From NCBI RefSeq assembly GCF_000208745.1, contig NC_030854.1, forward strand, positions 6,693,413-6,757,412: DNA of 64,000 nt, read 5' to 3'. The DNA comes from Theobroma cacao (taxonomy: Eukaryota > Streptophyta > Magnoliopsida > Malvales > Malvaceae). The translations under genes and the position numbers were made by a program. This document shows, one piece after another, positions 59,462-64,000 of this stretch. The notes below the pieces were generated by a model. The model made no database searches, was not told where the DNA came from, and saw nothing but the letters and a program-made list of their open reading frames with translations. Each line of letters starts with the position of its first letter. Position 1 is the stretch's first letter.

Positions 59462-62000
59462 CCACGGGTGGTGAGGAAAACAAGTAAGAGAGCTTTGATT
59501 TCCATGGCAGTCGAGGATAATAATTTATTTTTGAAAGGGTTTGGGCTGTTCACAATGAAGGTTTGGGCTGTTCACAATGAAGGCTTAGTGGTGGAAATCA
59601 AAGCAAGGGTAAGGAAATTCTCATTTTGACATTAAATTTTATAGTGCAAAGGATTAATGATATTTTAATTTCATATGGCAGATTTGTTATCTTGGATTAA
59701 TGAAGAGTTGAAAGTTATATTTTTGAATGAGTTAACCATCAAGCAAGGTAAAATGATTGTGGATATTTCTTAGTTATCTTTGCGAGTTAGCCATGGGTTG
59801 AGTAGAATAACTTTGATAGCTTGAATTTAAATGTGATGTATGAATATTGTTGCAAGGTTTGAAAGAATGAAAAGAAATTCTATGAAAGCTGTCCAACCTG
59901 AAGCCTAACACAAGCCCTCAATGAGTTTGGTAAATTGGTTATAGTGATGGTGAAATTAGTAAGTTAAAAAGAGAGTTTCAATTATTAAATACTTGCTGGC
60001 TGAATGTACCCAATAATACAGCATTGGAAATGTACTAAAGAATGTGCGATGTTGATAATTAAGAGCTATTGAACTACTACCTAAGCACTAAGCAAAAGCT
60101 ATTGGAAATTCTATCTAACCGAGGCCTAGTACCGAAGGCAGATTAGTGAAGCTAAGAAGGTGAGAAAATGGATGTAATTTGAAATTTAATTGCTATAGTA
60201 ATTGCTGGCCGAATGTGCAAATAGGTTTGGCATCAAACATTATGCTAAGAAATGCTATTATGTGTGTTGCTATTGATTGTTTGAGCTACTGCCTTAGCTG
60301 TCAAACAAAGTTTGTAAGCTACGGGTCATTGACACTTTAACCTAAGGCATTGAACTCCTAAGGGCTCGGGTGGTGGTGGTTTGAATGTTGCTAGAGTCTT
60401 TGGCCAAACCAAGCTTAAACTATGGAAGTGGTTTCGTAATTGGTGAGAATTCCTACCAAAAAAAAGGTGAGTGGGCAATTCCTTTTAATGTATAAAGGCC
60501 TTAGAGAGGCTAATCATAAACATTTTAAATTCTACCTTGGTGGCGATTTACATAATGCTTGAGTGAAATATTTTAACTATGCCATGCTTATTGATTTCAT
60601 ACGTGAACTTGCTAGTTTATTGTTCACTAATTTTATGATAAACTTGGTTATATATTGCTCACGGCTTTCATTATTTAAACATACATTCATGCCTATTGAG
60701 CTTATGATTGAAATTGATTCTATTTATTTGAAATTCCATTGGTTTATTTTCTTGGGTAAACTTTACGGGTATAGGTCCTATTACCACACTAGATTTGTGT
60801 GGTCTTTGTGCACAAATTAGTGATTATTGATGATTGATGATTGATAATTGATAATAAAGGGGGACTTGAAGCCCTGATTTATATTTATTGGTGTAGGGAG
60901 TTCCCACAAGTAAGTAAAGAGGGACCTGAAGCCCTCACTCACATTAGGTGGTGAGGGGAGTTCCCACTAGTAGGTAAAAAGTGGACCTCTCCCCACAAGT
61001 AGGTAAAAAGGGGATTTGAAGCCTTGACTCATACTTGGTAGTGTGAAGAGTTCCCACGAGTAGGTAAAGGAAGACTAAAGCCCTAACTCATTTGGTGGCA
61101 TGGGTAGTTTCCATGAGTAGGTGTTGATGTTATTGATAAGATAGAGAGAGCCTATGAGCTATATTAGACCTACCCGAGAGTACCGTAATTGATATGTTTT
61201 TACTAATTTAGCATGGCATTACTATTATATTTGTTTGAGAAAACCATGGCTTTGATTTATTAGTTTACATGACATTCGGGAAATTATATTGTTTGAGATT
61301 GCCATGGATAATTGATTTTATTGAGCATGAGATTTTTATGTTGCAGAAGTGATAAAAAATTTTGAGATTTAAACTCAAGCATTTTATATTGATTTGCACA
61401 CGATTTATTAACTCTAATCACAATTTATCTTATCATACGTATTATTATTAATATGTTTTATCAAAAGCTCTAGCCAAATGCTTGTTTCCTTTCCTAACCA
61501 CTCACTGAGTATAAAAGGCTCACCCCAACTAATTGATATGGTAGATAAGTAAACTTTTGGGAGTCGTCGTGGTGAGAGAACTTCAATTCGTTGTGTAGGT
61601 AATTGGTGACTCATAGCCCTACCCTTATGTCATTCTGTTGTCTAGATGTCAAGTTGTCTACTATTTTTAAATAAAATGATGTATTCATAAAACTATTTTG
61701 GGCCAAGACCTTTGGATAATGTTTGATTAAATTTAAAATGGTGTAATGTTTGAAGGTTTACATTTCAAAACGTGTTGTACATATATTTTAAATCTCTTGC
61801 TAAGAATTTTTATGAGTATTTAAGAATTAAATTTACAATTTTGGTCATATAGCAGTGCTAGTATATGATAATGGAAATAATTTATTTGATGAGATTAATA
61901 TATTTAGAAGGCTTGCCAGGTTGTGTAGGCTTGCCTATATGACTTGTGCACTGGTAACAATCGTAGGAGTGGGCTGTTACTGGAACGAAAACAATGTCTA
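59462..62000 (+). repeat. LTR-like repeat DNA
   Basis: No gene domain is found. Features are a 22 bp tandem duplication (59,538-59,581), a repeated 'gctggc-gaatgt' phrase (about 59,997 and 60,208), the tandem array at 60,858-61,130, and a 'cactcactgagtataaaa' phrase near 61,499 as in Tekay-type LTRs. It is probably the interior of a large Gypsy LTR. Ends are not defined. Confidence 0.4.
60858..61130. repeat. Tandem repeat of about 60 bp, four to five diverged units
   Basis: Each unit has 'ggacttgaagccct', a variable centre, 'gagttcccac' and 'agtaggtaaa'. One middle unit is shortened to about 29 bases. It lies in the LTR-like DNA and is not coding. Confidence 0.75.
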
Positions 62001-62379
62001 TAAAATAACCATACTAAAAGTTCAATGTTTGACAAAAACATAAAGTAACTTAGATAGAAAAAATTCATATGAAAATTACACAAATAACTCTAACTACATG
62101 TTAAGTACAAAATAAAGATATTCTTTAACAACTATTGCATGCTAAGATTGGAAATCTTTAATTGAGGTTGACGGTCTTTCATAGAGTTGAAGCCATCTAT
62201 GACTGAATCAATGTCAATGCTTCAAATGATTTCTTTTTTCAAAGAGAATGATTCACAAATTTCTAAGAAAATTACCTGACATTCTATTACAAATCTTGTT
62301 CTTAACAAGTTTCAAAATAAAAAAAATGCATGCTCTGATGTTGTAGTAGAAACTAGAAATGTCAAACCCTGCTCTATAA

Positions 62380-64000
62380 AGTAATTACAGTGTCATTCAC
62401 ATACTCGATAGAATGTTTGTATATTGAGAAAGCTCGAGAAACTGACAAAAGATGATATTGCCCCTAGAAGTACAATTAAGTCAATTAAACATCGAACAAG
62501 ATAAAATCGAGATCTTAAAGATGAAATTGAGAATTTTATAGTCCAGGGATGACTCAAAATGGTAATTTGGAGTTCGAGGTTTGATTTGGAGTCAATCCGG
62601 AAAATTGACCGATTAGGGGTAAAATGGTCATTTTGTAATTTGAGGACAAAATGAGAATTTTTAGAAAAGATTTTCTTAGCCCCATTTGACGTGTTTGAGT
62701 ATGATATGAGTATTGAAGTACAATTGGAAGATTTAGCAGTGAAAAATATGAGTTTTCAGTATTTTTAGAGTATAGGGGCAAAATGGTAATTTTGCCACCC
62801 GAAATCGAAAATTTAATTTTTGAAAGGATTTTGATCAAATTTAATTATTTGGAGTGTGAAATGAGTATGAGGAGTGAAAATTATGAATTATGGTAAATTT
62901 TCAATTTTTGGGGTAAAAATATAATTTTTGAAAAGTTCGAGGGCAAAAGTGTAATTTTAAAAAATTTACTCCACCAAAACTTTGAAAAAATCTGAAAATT
63001 TCACTTAAGACTTGGATAAGTCAAAGGGAATGCATGGTGGAAAAAGTAGGACAAATGGATGGCTAGAAAAAAAAATGAATTAATAAAATATTTAAAATAT
63101 GAATAAAATAATATTATTTCATTAAACAATAAAAAAGGCATAAAAAAATCAGCCCACCCATTCTTCTTCTTCAACATTCGGCCAAGCAAGAAACAAGAGA
63201 GAGAAAGGAGAAAATAAAACCCTAGCTAAGAAATTTAAAGGGAAAATAGGTGGAAATTCAAAAATCAAGTGAAAAAAGGTAACATTTCTTAAATTTGTCT
63301 TGTGCTTTACCTTTCCCATGCATTTCCCATCATTTTTCATGGTTGAATCATGTGATTTGAGGATGATTTCAATTCTGGTCATATGGGTTTAGAGAGAGAA
63401 AGTTGTTAGATAAATTTGATTTTGAGCTATGTTAGTGTTTAGTGTTAGTTTAGCATGTTTATGAGTAAAACAACAAGAAAAATATTTATCTTCTCCATGA
63501 ATTTCTCTAGGCCGAATCTAGCCAATGGTATGTGAGGATGAGGTTGACTTTATTTTAAGAGAATTGGGTGGAAAAATGATGAATTATGAGGTTGGAAATT
63601 AAATGGGAATTTTCGGTGCAATAAATTGAAATTTTTACCCACTAGGGGTAAAAGCGTAATTTATAGTCCGGACTGATAAATTGGACCAAATTCACAGTCA
63701 TTGAGGTATTGTGGATATAATTGGATAATTGAAATTGAAATGGATGGAATTGGAGTTGAATTGGGGATTTTAGGAATTTACACCGTGTATAGGCGAGTTA
63801 GGTCGGACACCGCAATTAAGCGATTGTCTAGACATTTCAAACCCTATCTAGTGCATACGCATGGATAAGAGCCTGAAATAATTTATGATAAATTGACACA
63901 ATTTATTGAATTTTGTGTCATGGATTATGGATAGGTGGTGAGTCAATTGTTTCGGGTAAGAGACTGTACCCGAGGATGGAGGATAGGAGTATTTCTACTC
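62380..64000 (+). repeat. LTR-like DNA at the window edge
   Basis: The stretch repeats the theme 'ggggtaaaatggtcatttt' at about 62,557, 62,617, 62,776, 62,912, 62,942 and 63,648, and includes 'aaaccctagctaag' and a 'cggacaccgcaattaagcg' phrase. The inverted form of the theme occurs in the solo LTR near 24,460. It is probably a Tekay-type LTR; the end lies outside the window. The stretch 62,001-62,379 has no recognisable feature. Confidence 0.4.

Overview
The window is nuclear DNA of a higher plant, almost certainly a dicot. It has GT-AG split genes, AT-rich introns, and plant-only gene families (SPINDLY, ELM1 and CASP types). The retrotransposon lineages are plant ones: Athila-like Gypsy, chromovirus Gypsy, Sirevirus-like Copia and a tRNA-derived SINE. 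The species cannot be fixed from sequence alone; a rosid or Malvaceae genome is a guess.

Positions 1 to about 34,000 are a nested retrotransposon block with no intact host gene. The outer layer is the 3' part of an Athila-like Gypsy element (about 1,283-30,241, + strand). It has an integrase tail, an extra ORF resembling the 'putative plant transposon protein' domain, a polypurine tract and a 3' LTR. A Sirevirus-like Copia element (3,063-13,203, - strand, target duplication CATCA) splits the extra ORF and carries its own extra ORF downstream of RNase H. The Athila 3' LTR is interrupted twice: by a 1.8 kb Copia-type solo LTR that contains a 98 bp SINE, and by a chromovirus-type Gypsy element (18,502-30,217, target duplication ACTTG). 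That Gypsy element is itself interrupted by a 2.7 kb solo LTR in integrase (target duplication CTATT) and by a 3.8 kb insertion in its 3' LTR. A solo Athila-family LTR (30,762-32,303) and a truncated Copia element (32,670-33,990) follow.

Positions about 36,200-56,820 are a compact genic island with four host genes. SPINDLY-type protein O-fucosyltransferase (+; 17 coding exons, 927 codons, plus a 5'UTR intron) comes first. A CYP18-2-type cyclophilin (-; 6 exons, 164 aa) is convergent with it. An ELM1-type mitochondrial fission protein (+; 11 exons, 420 aa) is divergent from the cyclophilin across 365 bp. A CASP-type Casparian strip membrane protein (+; 3 exons, 200 aa) is last. All exon joins were checked for reading-frame phase by hand. 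The four genes have no evident shared pathway; the cyclophilin/ELM1 pair probably shares a promoter region.

Positions 56,819-64,000 return to repeats: a second solo LTR of the same Athila family (57,942-59,456, - strand, target duplication GTACC), inserted in LTR-like DNA with tandem repeats, then another LTR-like stretch at the window edge. I found no rRNA, true tRNA gene or CRISPR, and no convincing new biological system. The most unusual items are the two extra retroelement ORFs, the tiny SINE with its long target duplication, a palindrome array inside a solo LTR, and a conserved hairpin at the Athila-family LTR terminus.
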